DNA from: JARRQJ01 sp963761035
GTDB taxonomy: Bacteria; Pseudomonadota; Gammaproteobacteria; DRLM01
Assembly (NCBI GenBank): GCA_963761035.1
Contig: CAVXFH010000002.1
Coordinates: 1,612,001-1,676,000, forward strand
DNA: 64,000 nt
Direction: 5' to 3'
Both the position numbers and the translations under genes were made by a program. Every line of letters starts with the position of its first letter. Position 1 is the stretch's first letter. Below the pieces are notes generated by a model. The model had not been told where the DNA came from. It did not search any database and saw only the letters and a list, made by a program, of their open reading frames with translations. Positions 1 through 9,600 of this stretch are shown in pieces.

Positions 1-880
1 GTCGGGACATATTATCGTGTATCGCAATCAAGGAATGCCGCCGCGTTTTAACCGCAGCCTGGAACAGTTGGGCGAGGCCATGCTCATCGATATCGAGCCG
101 ATTATCCGGCAGGTAACGCGGGACCGCGGCGCATCGACGTCGTCGGCCGCGATCGCCAGCGCGACATTGCGCGACATTCCGGAGAGAGATCGCGCACTAT
201 TTTTGGATTTGTTAGCGCATCACCTGCGGCCACAGCGGCGCCGCGACGTGCGCCAGCGCGTCTTCGATATGCGTCGTGTCCGAGTCTACGGCGGTTTCGA
301 GGCGGCGTATCGTTTGTTTCGCGACATCCATTGTCGGGACAAGAATCAGACGAATATCGCGGAAGAACGGCGATTCTGGGACGAATTGGCAAGGCATACC
401 AGCATCCTCGCCGAAGGCGAGGGCTCCGTGCTGGAGTCGTGCTGGGTCATCGCCGATGAGAGTGCCGGGGGGATACAGCTGCGGCAACGGGAACGCGACT
501 ACAGCATGCCGCTCTATGTGGGACGTCTGGTGGCCTATAACGGCGACGGCGAAGATATCGCCGCCAGCCGTTTGGGCTACGTGACGCGACTCCAGCGTTT
601 CAGCGACGATGAGATGGAAGTGGCCATCACGCGCCTGCGCGCCGCCGCCCAGGCGGTGGTAGTGGAGGATATTGATACCGCGGATCGGCATATTCTGCCG
701 GCGCTGTTGCTGCGCGATGAGGGAGGTAAACTGCGACTTCTGTGCGATAATAAATATAAATTCATCACCGGTGAGCATCTGGCGGTCGTGAATGACACCC
801 ACCACTTTACGGGGACCTTGGGTGATATCGTCCTGGCACAGGCCGATTTCACCGTATTTGATCTCCATGCCGCGCGCTAG
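1..880 (+). CDS. C-terminal part of a possible PilZ-like protein (5' end outside window)
   Basis: The frame is open from the first base of the window, and the GTG at 17 is probably internal, so this is the 3' part of a longer gene. About 290 residues are visible. A segment around residues 145-225 (Trp-Val-Ile-Ala-Asp-Glu-Ser-Ala-Gly-Gly, then Val-Gly-Arg-Leu-Val-Ala-Tyr) resembles the D-x-S-x-x-G core and following beta strands of PilZ-like cyclic-di-GMP-binding domains in large cytosolic proteobacterial proteins. The rest is charged and arginine-rich, with no signal peptide or membrane segment. A c-di-GMP role is inference; the upstream PilZ arginine motif is not visible here. Confidence 0.6.
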   Translation, partial: SGHIIVYRNQGMPPRFNRSLEQLGEAMLIDIEPIIRQVTRDRGASTSSAAIASATLRDIPERDRALFLDLLAHHLRPQRRRDVRQRVFDMRRVRVYGGFEAAYRLFRDIHCRDKNQTNIAEERRFWDELARHTSILAEGEGSVLESCWVIADESAGGIQLRQRERDYSMPLYVGRLVAYNGDGEDIAASRLGYVTRLQRFSDDEMEVAITRLRAAAQAVVVEDIDTADRHILPALLLRDEGGKLRLLCDNKYKFITGEHLAVVNDTHHFTGTLGDIVLAQADFTVFDLHAAR

Positions 881-994
881 ACTCCATTACTGAAAACGGG
901 ATAATGGCAGCGGCTGGTTGCGGGTCGACGCGCCGTCGACCTGGAACGGGCCGGTCGATGGCGGTTGGCCGTATTATCATGTAAACGGCGGGGG

Positions 995-2332
995 ATGACC
1001 TGGATGAAAGTGAAAGTCTCGGACAAGGCGGGGGCGTGGTGCCTGTGTCTCTTCTTGATCTTTACCTTGCCAGCGGCGGCGGCGGGACTGGCCGCGGCCG
1101 ACAAGGCCCTGACGCTGATTTATTCCGGCAATCTCGACGGTGAATTGGAACCCTGCGGTTGCAGCGTGGAAGGGGATTTCGGCGGCATCCGCCGCCGCGC
1201 CACCGTGCTCGAACGTCTGCGCCGCGAGCAACCCGGCGCCTTCGTGGTGTCGGCCGGCGGTTTGTTGAGCGGCTTTGCCGCCAACGGGCGGCTCACCAAT
1301 GAATACATCCTCAAGGGCTTTGCCCTGCTTGGTTACGACGCCATCGGTTTGCAATGGGGCGATCTGCAATACGGCGATGAATTTCTCAAGGCGCCGGTCT
1401 TGCCGTGGGTGGCGAGCAATTGGCACGACGACGAATTCTCCCATCAGCGGCGCGTCAGCCACGGCGGCCGCACGCTGGCATTTTTCAGTTGGCTCGACCC
1501 CAACACCGCGCCGCAACAGTCGATGCAGGGCGATCACGGCCAGGTGGTGAACGACAGCGCCGCCTTGGCCAAGGCCCTGGCCCAGGCCAGGGGGAACGGC
1601 GATTTGACCATGGTCGCCACCACCCTGGCCTTGGCGGACGCGCAAAAGGCGCTGCCCTTGGCGGATATCGACGTGCTGTTGATCCGCGCCAAGTACGAGG
1701 TCTACGGCGATCCGCGGATGAGCGGCAAGACCCTGGTGCTGCAACCGGGATCGCGGGGCATGCGCCTCGGGCGGGTGGATCTGGAGTTCGATGGGCAGGG
1801 TCGTGTCTCGACCTGGCATCATCAGGTGATTCCCCTGCCGAAGACCATCCCCGATCCCAAGGGTTTGCGGGCGTGGTACGCGGAATACAATGCGCGCGTC
1901 AAAGAAAATTATGAACGGATGGCGGCGCTGCGCAAGGCTCAGGCCAAGGGCGAAACACCCTTCGTCGGCGCGGAGGCCTGCAAGTCATGTCACGCCAAGG
2001 CCTATGCGACCTGGAGCAAGTCTAATCACGCGAAGGCCTTCAGCGCCCTGGAGGACGTCAACAAGTCTTTCGATCCGGGTTGCCTGCAATGCCATACCGT
2101 GGGCTTCGACAAACCCGGCGGTTTCATCGATATGGACGTGACGGCGTCATTGATTAACGTGCAATGCGAATCCTGCCACGGCGCGGCGCGGCAGCATGTG
2201 GTTACCGGGGGGAAGACGCCGGTGAGCAATCGCGCATGGCAACCCGTCGAGATGTGCGCCCAGTGCCATACCCACCCCCACAGCCCGGCCTTCAACTTCG
2301 ACCAGTACTGGCCGCGTATCGCCCATGATTAA
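995..2332 (+). CDS. Tetraheme cytochrome c554-type protein with metallophosphatase-like N-terminus
   Basis: This is a predicted exported electron-transfer protein of about 445 residues. It starts with a basic stretch and a hydrophobic segment ending near Ala-Ala-Ala-Ala-Gly, a likely signal peptide. The N-terminal half (Leu-Ile-Tyr-Ser-Gly-Asn, Glu-Pro-Cys-Gly-Cys, Gly-Gly-Ile-Arg-Arg-Arg) resembles UshA/5'-nucleotidase-like domains found fused to cytochromes. The C-terminal third has four heme motifs, CKSCH, CLQCH, CESCH and CAQCH, at about residues 329, 363, 391 and 421, as in the cytochrome c554 family. An in-frame ATG lies upstream at 965, but the start at 995 or 1004 places the signal peptide better. 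The redox partner is unknown and no cytochrome maturation or oxidoreductase gene is adjacent. Confidence 0.88.
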   Translation: MTWMKVKVSDKAGAWCLCLFLIFTLPAAAAGLAAADKALTLIYSGNLDGELEPCGCSVEGDFGGIRRRATVLERLRREQPGAFVVSAGGLLSGFAANGRLTNEYILKGFALLGYDAIGLQWGDLQYGDEFLKAPVLPWVASNWHDDEFSHQRRVSHGGRTLAFFSWLDPNTAPQQSMQGDHGQVVNDSAALAKALAQARGNGDLTMVATTLALADAQKALPLADIDVLLIRAKYEVYGDPRMSGKTLVLQPGSRGMRLGRVDLEFDGQGRVSTWHHQVIPLPKTIPDPKGLRAWYAEYNARVKENYERMAALRKAQAKGETPFVGAEACKSCHAKAYATWSKSNHAKAFSALEDVNKSFDPGCLQCHTVGFDKPGGFIDMDVTASLINVQCESCHGAARQHVVTGGKTPVSNRAWQPVEMCAQCHTHPHSPAFNFDQYWPRIAHD

Positions 2333-2338
2333 GGCCAG

Positions 2339-3709
2339 TCAACGTGTGCGTCGATGGGGCCGTGAGAAGTAGTCGGCCTTGAGGCGGCGCACCAGGCCCG
2401 CCAACAATAGCAAACTCAGCAGATTGGGCAGCGCCATGAACAGATTGGTGATGTCCGCCACGTTCCACACCAGGGGCAGGGGTACCGCCGCGCCGAACAC
2501 CACCATCAGGGTGTAGATCACCCGATAGGGCTGCACCGCGCGATCGCCGAATAAAAATTTGGCGGCACGGTCGCCGTAATAGGACCAGGAGATGATGGTG
2601 GAGAAGGCGAAAAGCATCAGACCGATACCCACAACCCAGGCCCCGCCCGCGCCCAGGGTCTCGCTGAAGGCGAAGGCGGTGAGCGAGGCGCCCACGGCGC
2701 TGTCGGGATGATGGGCATAGGCGCCGGTGGCGACGATCACCAGGCCGGTCATGGAACAGATCACCAAGGTGTCGATGAAGGGTTCCATCATGGCCACCAG
2801 ACCTTCACGCACCGGTTCGTTGGTACGCGCCGCGGCATGGGCCATGGGTGAGGAGCCCAGACCCGCCTCATTGGAAAACAGTCCCCGCGCCACGCCCCAG
2901 CGGATCGCCTCGCCCACCGCGCCGCCGCCTATCGCCCAGGGATTGAGGGCATTGTTGATTATGGTAAACAAGGCGGCGGGGAGATCGGCGATATGATTAG
3001 CCAGCACCAGCAGGGAACCGGCGATATAGAAGATGGCCATGAAGGGCACCAGGGTGCCGGCCACCTTGGCGATGCGTTTCACGCCGCCCAGGATCACCAT
3101 GCCTACCAGGATCGCCATGATCAAGCCCAGCAGCCAGCCGTCTTCCTTAACCGCTGGGAAAATAAACCCCATGCCGTCCACCACCGAGTTGGCCTGCACC
3201 ATGTTGCCGATGCCGAAGGAGGCGATCAGGGCGAAGCTGGCGAAGGCGGTGGCGAGCCTGGGCATCTTCAAGCCGTGCAGCAGGGTGTACATGGGTCCGC
3301 CCGCCACCTGTCCGTCGGGGGCCACCTCGCGGAATTTGAGGGACAAGGTGCATTCGGTGAATTTGGTGGCCATGCCGATGAAGGCGGTCACCCACATCCA
3401 GAACAGGGCGCCGGGTCCGCCCAGGGAGATGGCGGTGGCCACGCCGGCGATGTTGCCGGTACCGACGGTGGCGGACAGGGCGGTGGACAGTGCTTGGAAA
3501 TGGGAGACCTCGCCCACGTCCTTATGGCTGCTGTAGCGGCCGCCCACCAGTTGCGTGGCGTGGTAAAAACCGCGGATCTGCACCAGTCCCATGCGGAGGG
3601 TGAGATAGATACCGGTGCCAAGCAGGATGATCAGGGTGAGGTAGTTTTTCCACAGCAATCCGGAAACCCGGCCGGTAAAGTCGGTGAGGGTCGAGATCAG
3701 GGTGTCCAA
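2339..3709 (-). CDS. Sodium:alanine/glycine symporter (AGCS family)
   Basis: This 456-residue inner-membrane protein should import alanine or glycine with Na+. It is hydrophobic throughout, with about ten to eleven membrane helices. It carries the AGCS-typical Thr-Val-Gly-Thr-Gly-Asn-Ile-Ala-Gly-Val stretch near residues 82-91 and the family segments Phe-Ser-Asn-Glu-Ala-Gly-Leu-Gly-Ser-Ser and Gly-Gly-Pro-Met-Tyr. The likely start is a TTG at 3709, preceded by a GGAG ribosome-binding sequence. It converges on the cytochrome gene with only 6 bases between the stops and is divergent from mazG. Substrate preference within the family cannot be read from the sequence. Confidence 0.93.
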   Translation of the reverse strand: MDTLISTLTDFTGRVSGLLWKNYLTLIILLGTGIYLTLRMGLVQIRGFYHATQLVGGRYSSHKDVGEVSHFQALSTALSATVGTGNIAGVATAISLGGPGALFWMWVTAFIGMATKFTECTLSLKFREVAPDGQVAGGPMYTLLHGLKMPRLATAFASFALIASFGIGNMVQANSVVDGMGFIFPAVKEDGWLLGLIMAILVGMVILGGVKRIAKVAGTLVPFMAIFYIAGSLLVLANHIADLPAALFTIINNALNPWAIGGGAVGEAIRWGVARGLFSNEAGLGSSPMAHAAARTNEPVREGLVAMMEPFIDTLVICSMTGLVIVATGAYAHHPDSAVGASLTAFAFSETLGAGGAWVVGIGLMLFAFSTIISWSYYGDRAAKFLFGDRAVQPYRVIYTLMVVFGAAVPLPLVWNVADITNLFMALPNLLSLLLLAGLVRRLKADYFSRPHRRTR

Positions 3710-3805
3710 GGGACCGCTCCATTTTTTATGGGTGAGTGCGGGGGATTATAGCGATAGCTGCTCAATAAAATATGCTAACGTGCACAAGAAATCGTGGAGC
3801 GACGG

Positions 3806-4594
3806 ATGACGGGCATTGAACGTCTGCTGGACATCATGGCGCGGTTGCGCGATCCCGAGCGCGGTTGCCCCTGGGACCGCGAACAGACCTTCGCCACCAT
3901 CGCGCCGTTCACCATCGAGGAGGCCTACGAGGTGGCGGATGCCATCGCGCGCGGCGATAAGCAGGAACTGCGCGATGAACTGGGCGACTTGCTGTTTCAA
4001 GTGGTGTTCTATGCGCGGATGGCGGAGGAGGCGGGCGACTTCGACTTCGCCGCCGTGGTGGAGGCCATCGTCGCCAAACTCACCCGCCGCCATCCTCATG
4101 TATTCGGCGACGCCCGCATCGTCAATGCGCAGCACCAAAGTGAAGAATGGGAACGGCACAAGGCCGCCGAGCGGGCGGCCAGGTCAGAGGGCGCGCCGCC
4201 CAGCGTCTTCGATGGCGTGACCTCGGCCTTGCCGGCCTTGAGTCGAGCGGTGAAGTTGCAGCGCCGCGCCGCACGGGTCGGTTTTGATTGGCGCAGATTG
4301 GAAGAAGTGGCGGACAAGGTGGAAGAAGAATTGCAGGAGGTGCGCGCCGAGATCGCGGCCGATGCCGGCCGTGAGCGCCTTACCCATGAGATCGGCGACT
4401 TGCTGCTGGCGTGCAGCAACCTCGCCCGCTTTGCCGCTATCGATCCCGAGAGCGCCTTGCGCGAGGCCAACGGCCGTTTCGAACGGCGTTTTCGCCGTAT
4501 CGAGGCTTGGCTGGCCGAGCAGGGAAAACGGCCCGAACAATCTTCCCTGGAAGAAATGGAACGGTTGTGGCGACGGGCCAAGGAGGAAGAATAA
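3806..4594 (+). CDS. mazG: Nucleoside triphosphate pyrophosphohydrolase MazG
   Basis: MazG hydrolyses NTPs and dNTPs to monophosphate and pyrophosphate, cleaning the pool and lowering ppGpp-related stress signalling in Escherichia coli. The 262-residue product has the usual duplicated all-alpha MazG architecture. The first metal-binding half has the Glu-Glu-Ala-Tyr-Glu and Asp-Glu-Leu-Gly-Asp-Leu-Leu acidic motifs near residues 36-65; the second has Val-Glu-Glu-Glu-Leu-Gln-Glu-Val and His-Glu-Ile-Gly-Asp-Leu-Leu. The N-terminal Cys-Pro-Trp-Asp-Arg-Glu-Gln-Thr is a family hallmark. The ATG at 3806 is preferred over an upstream GTG at 3794 because it gives the standard N-terminus. The gene stands alone. 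Confidence 0.95.
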   Translation: MTGIERLLDIMARLRDPERGCPWDREQTFATIAPFTIEEAYEVADAIARGDKQELRDELGDLLFQVVFYARMAEEAGDFDFAAVVEAIVAKLTRRHPHVFGDARIVNAQHQSEEWERHKAAERAARSEGAPPSVFDGVTSALPALSRAVKLQRRAARVGFDWRRLEEVADKVEEELQEVRAEIAADAGRERLTHEIGDLLLACSNLARFAAIDPESALREANGRFERRFRRIEAWLAEQGKRPEQSSLEEMERLWRRAKEEE

Positions 4595-4731
4595 GGGCTA
4601 CGAACCGTTGTTGCGCTTGAGCGCTTGGCTTCAGAGATTGGCCGCGGCAGCCGAAAACTCCTGTTGTGCGGCCTATTTGCCTAGTGAGGAAGACGGCGGC
4701 GAATTTTCCATGAGCGTTGGCGTATCGTTCC

Positions 4732-6519
4732 ATGAGCAAGAATAACGTCCTTACCCGGGCAAAAAAGCGCCATGCCTATGCCTGCATGCAAGCCAATCGC
4801 CTCGATGAGGCCGTCGACATTTATCAAAAAATTTGCGACATCGATCCGCTGGATGTCGAATCCTGGTTCATGGCGGGCACGCTTTACGGCCGCTTAGGTC
4901 GCATCGCCGATGCGGAGGCCGCCCTGCGCAAGGCGGTGGCATTGCAGCCCGATTTTGCCCAGGGTCACCTCAATCTCGGTCAGGCCCTGGAGTTGCAGGG
5001 CAAGTATGCGGAGGCGGAGACCAGTTTTGGCCGCGCCGTAGCCTTGAAACCGGAGTTAGCCGACGGCCACGATGCCTTGGGAAGATTGTGTCAGCTGCGC
5101 GGCGATATGCAGGCCGCCATCGCCCACCATCAGCGGGCAATTCAATTGCAACCGTCGCGTCTCTCCACTTACCTGTCCTTGGGCAGGGCCTTGCATCAAA
5201 TGGGCGGCTTGGACGCGGCGGCGGAGAACATCGAGCACGCCCTGGGTCTCGATGCCGTTCATGCCGAGGGCTATTACGACCTGGCCGGGGTGCGTATTAC
5301 GCAAGGCCGATACGATGACGCCTTGTTGTGCATTCGCCAGGCGTTGAAGATAAAGCCCGACTATATCGATGCCGTGGCCGTCGAGGCCTATATCCTGGAT
5401 CATCAAAGAGATTACCAAGGCGCCTTGGCGTGTATTACGCCGGTATTGGATCATTACATGCAATATCCGGTTATCGCCCTGGTCTACGCGCAATTGACGC
5501 ATCTCACCGGTGATTACGCCGGCGCCGTTGCGCGCCTGGAAAATCTAGCGGCGCAGGATCAACTGACCGACGATCACCGCCGTCAGATTCATTTTCAGTT
5601 GGGGACGCTCTATGACAAGCAGACGGATTTCACCAAGGCCTTCGCCAACTATCAGGCCGGCAACGTCCTCAAACGCGCGAAATTCGATCGCTTGGCCTGG
5701 GAGAAAAAGATTACGGACCTCATGGCCGTATTCAATCGCGAGGGGCTGGTGCGGGCGTCGCGGGCGGGCAATTGTTCGGAGCGGCCGATTTTCATCGTGG
5801 GCATGCCGCGTTCCGGTACGACCTTGGTGGAACAGATGTTATCCATGTTGCCGGATGTGGCGGCGGCGGGCGAGTTGCCGGACATCGGAATCTTGGCCGG
5901 CGAATTACAGGGGATGCTTGAGAATACGTCTCCCGCCAACAACATCACCCAATTGACCCGCGAACAATGCGACGGTCTGGCGCAGCGCTATCTCGATAGG
6001 ATCGACGGCAACTATCCCCAGGCCAAGCGGGTGACGGACAAGATGACGCAAAATTTTTTGCATCTGGGGCTAATCGCGTTGTTGTTTCCCATGGCCAGGG
6101 TGATTCACTGTATGCGCGATCCCTTCGATACCTGCCTGTCCTGTTATTTCCAGGATTTCTTCGGCGATCATCCGTATGCCTATGATCTGGCCGACCTGGG
6201 GTTTTTTTATCGTCAATATCAGCGTCTGCTGGCCCATTGGCGCAAGGTCTTGGATCTGGCCATCTTCGAGATACACTATGAAGACCTGGTACGCGAGCCG
6301 CAAACCTACGGCCGGGCTATGGTGGAGTTCTGCGGGCTTAAATGGGACAAACGCTGCCTGGAGTTTTATAAGAGCGAACGTCTCGCCGCTACCGCCAGTT
6401 TTCAGCAGGTACGCCAGCCTATTCACGATAAGGCCATCGGCCGCTGGAAGAATTACGTTGCCTATCTCAATCCGCTCATCGAGTCGCTGGGAAAACCCGA
6501 CGGCGACACCTCGCGATAG
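4732..6519 (+). CDS. TPR-repeat protein with C-terminal sulfotransferase domain
   Basis: This 595-residue protein combines about nine tetratricopeptide repeats (residues about 5-340) with a PAPS-dependent sulfotransferase domain (about 350-590). The 5'-phosphosulfate loop is visible as Val-Gly-Met-Pro-Arg-Ser-Gly-Thr-Thr-Leu-Val-Glu, and the 3'-phosphate-binding region as His-Cys-Met-Arg-Asp-Pro-Phe-Asp-Thr. Such TPR-sulfotransferases are common in proteobacteria and are thought to sulfate unknown acceptors; the TPR part may bind a protein or glycan acceptor. The ATG at 4732 is used, since a TTG at 4717 has no better ribosome-binding site. No PAPS-synthesis genes lie nearby. Confidence 0.9.
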   Translation: MSKNNVLTRAKKRHAYACMQANRLDEAVDIYQKICDIDPLDVESWFMAGTLYGRLGRIADAEAALRKAVALQPDFAQGHLNLGQALELQGKYAEAETSFGRAVALKPELADGHDALGRLCQLRGDMQAAIAHHQRAIQLQPSRLSTYLSLGRALHQMGGLDAAAENIEHALGLDAVHAEGYYDLAGVRITQGRYDDALLCIRQALKIKPDYIDAVAVEAYILDHQRDYQGALACITPVLDHYMQYPVIALVYAQLTHLTGDYAGAVARLENLAAQDQLTDDHRRQIHFQLGTLYDKQTDFTKAFANYQAGNVLKRAKFDRLAWEKKITDLMAVFNREGLVRASRAGNCSERPIFIVGMPRSGTTLVEQMLSMLPDVAAAGELPDIGILAGELQGMLENTSPANNITQLTREQCDGLAQRYLDRIDGNYPQAKRVTDKMTQNFLHLGLIALLFPMARVIHCMRDPFDTCLSCYFQDFFGDHPYAYDLADLGFFYRQYQRLLAHWRKVLDLAIFEIHYEDLVREPQTYGRAMVEFCGLKWDKRCLEFYKSERLAATASFQQVRQPIHDKAIGRWKNYVAYLNPLIESLGKPDGDTSR

Positions 6520-6618
6520 ACAAGATCTTCCCGGATTTATTTTTATGCCGCCGTGTACGGAAAAGGATCGCCGCGTAAAATAGCCGCGGGTCCCGCCGTT
6601 GGTTGTGAAACGAGTTAC

Positions 6619-9600
6619 GTGGATAGAAAAGCTCTCTATAAATCCCTCGCCGCGGAAATCGGCGCCGGCATGCGCCGCGATCGGCACGGCTTACAGCGCA
6701 GGCTGGATAAGTTGTTTAAGGGAGGTGCGGCGGATGACGGGCTGTCGCAGGCGCTGGCGGCGGACATTGCCTCATCCAAGGAGCGCCGCGCCCGGCGGCT
6801 CGCCGCCCTGCCCGTGCCGGACTTTCCCGGGGAATTGCCGGTAGCGGCTCGCCGCGATGAGATTACCGCGGCCATCGCTCAACATCAAGTGGTGATCGTA
6901 TGCGGTGAGACCGGATCGGGCAAGACCACGCAGTTACCGAAGATTTGTCTAAGTCTGGGACGCGGCGTGGCGGGGATGATCGGCCATACTCAGCCGCGGC
7001 GTATTGCGGCGCGCAGCGTGGCGGCGCGCATCGCCGCGGAACTCGACACGCCGCTGGGTACAGCGGTGGGTTATAAGGTCCGTTTCAGCGATCACACCAG
7101 CCCCGGCGCCTATGTCAAGGTGATGACCGACGGCATCCTTCTCGCCGAGACTCAGGGCGACCGCTATCTCGATGCCTATGACACGCTCATTATCGATGAG
7201 GCCCACGAGCGCAGTCTCAATATCGATTTCCTGCTGGGTTATCTCAAGCAGTTGTTGCCCAAGCGGCCCGACCTCAAACTGATCATCACCTCGGCGACCA
7301 TCGATCCGCAGCGCTTCGCGCGGCACTTTGACAATGCGCCCGTCGTCGAGGTGTCGGGGCGCCTGTATCCGGTGGAGATGCGTTACCGTCCTCTGGCGGG
7401 CGAGGACGAAGACAGCCGCGACCGCGACATGCAACAGGCCATCCTCGCCGCCGTCGATGAACTGGGTCGTTTGGAGTACGGCGATATCCTGATCTTCCTC
7501 AGCGGCGAGCGCGAGATCCGCGCCGTAGCCGAAGCATTGCGCAAACATCACCCGCCCCACACCGAAATACTGCCCTTGTATTCGCGGTTGTCCGCCGCCG
7601 AGCAGAACAGGGTGTTCCAGCACCACACCGGCCGCCGCATCGTCTTGGCCACCAACGTGGCGGAGACCTCGCTCACCGTGCCCGGCATCCGTTATGTGAT
7701 CGATACCGGGCTGGCGCGCATCAGTCGCTACAGCCACCGCGCCAAGGTGCAACGCCTGCCCATCGAGCCCGTTTCCCAGGCGTCGGCCAATCAGCGCGCC
7801 GGCCGCTGCGGACGGGTGAGCGCCGGCGTCTGCATACGGCTTTACGCCGAAGAGGATTATCAAAACCGCCCCGCGTATACCGTGCCGGAGATTCAACGCA
7901 GTAACCTGGCGGCGGTGATTCTGCAAATGGAAGTGCTGGGTCTGGGCGACGTGGAACAATTTCCCTTCATCGATCCGCCCGATGCGCGGCTCGTCAAGGA
8001 CGGCTATCAAACGCTGCTTGAATTGGGCGCGGTGGACGACAGTCCATCCCCCGCTGGGGTGGTAAAGGCGCGGCGGTTGTTGCCGCTGGGACGGGAACTG
8101 GCCAAGCTGCCGCTGGACCCGCGCATCGCGCGCATGATCCTCGCCGCGCGCCCCGAACAGTGTCTCGCCGAGGTATTGATCATCGCCGCGGCCCTGGCGG
8201 TACCGGACCCGCGCGAACGGCCCTTGGATGCCCAGCAAGCGGCGGACGAGAAACACGCCCGTTATCGCGACGAACGTTCCGACTTCCTGGCCTTCCTCAA
8301 GCTGTGGTCTCACTATCACGAGCAGGCACGCCACTTGAGCAACAACAAGCTGCGCAAGTATTGCCGCGAAAATTTTCTTTCCTATGTGCGCATGCAGGAT
8401 TGGCATGACGTTCATGCGCAATTGCTGAGTCAAGTAAAGCAGATGGGCCTGCGCCTCAATCAACAGGCGGCGGACTATGAGCCTATCCATCGCGCCCTGC
8501 TCGCCGGCCTGCTCGGCAACGTCGCCTGCAAGGGCGAAGAGCGGGATTATCTCGGCGCGCGCGCCGTCAAATTCCAAATCTTCCCCGGCTCGGCCCTGTT
8601 CAAGAAGCCGCCCAAATGGCTGATGGCGGCGGAAGTGGTGGAGACCGCCCGACTCTATGCGCGCACCGTGGCCAAGATCGAGCCGGAATGGGTGGAACGC
8701 AGCGCCGCCCATCTGGTGAAGCGCCATTACTTCGAGCCTCATTGGGAAAAGGACCGCAACGCGGTCATGGGTTATGAGCGCGTCAGCCTGTACGGCCTGC
8801 CCTTGATCGCGCGGCGCAAGATTCAATACGGCCGCATCGATCCCAAACTCAGCCGCGAGATATTCATTCGCGGCGCCCTGGTGGCAGGCGACTATGAAAC
8901 CCGCGCGTCGTTCTTCGCCCACAATCAGGCCTTGATCCACGAGGTAGAGACGTTGGAGCACAAGGCGCGGCGCCGCGATATCCTGGTGGACGAGCAGACC
9001 TTGTTTGAATTCTACGATGAATGCGTTCCCGCCGAAGTCTGCGACGGCCGCGGTTTCGAGCGCTGGCGCAAAGAAGCGGAGCGAACCGATCCGCGGCGCC
9101 TGTTTCTCACCAAGGATTATCTGATGCGGCGCCGCCCGGCGGAGGTGACATCGGAACAATTTCCCGATCATTTGAACATGCAGGGCATGCAACTGCCCCT
9201 AAGCTATCACTTCGAGCCCGGCCATCCCCTGGACGGGGTTACGGTGACCGTGCCTTTGGCCCTGCTCAATCAAGTGACGCCGCAACGATTGGAGTGGCTG
9301 GTGCCGGGGCTGCTACGCGACAAGATCATCGCCTTATTGAAATCCCTGCCCAAGGCGCTGCGCCGCAATTTCGTACCGGCCCCCGATTTTGCCGATGCCT
9401 GCCTGCAGGCCATGGTGCCGGCTCAATCAAATAATTCTTCAGACCAACTCCCCCTCTCCCTTCGGGAAGGGGTTAGGGGTGAGGGCAGCTTTTGCGAAGT
9501 GCTGGGCCAACAGCTACAACGTATGACCGGTGTGACCATCCCCCCCGATTCCTGGCAAACCGGGGCCTTGCCCGCACATCTGCGCATGAACATCAAAGTG

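Noticed and set aside
6949..9192. Long open minus-strand frame opposite hrpA
   Set aside because: It lies wholly within a conserved helicase gene, has no ribosome-binding site and reads as His/Gln/Arg-rich low-similarity sequence typical of antisense GC-rich frames.
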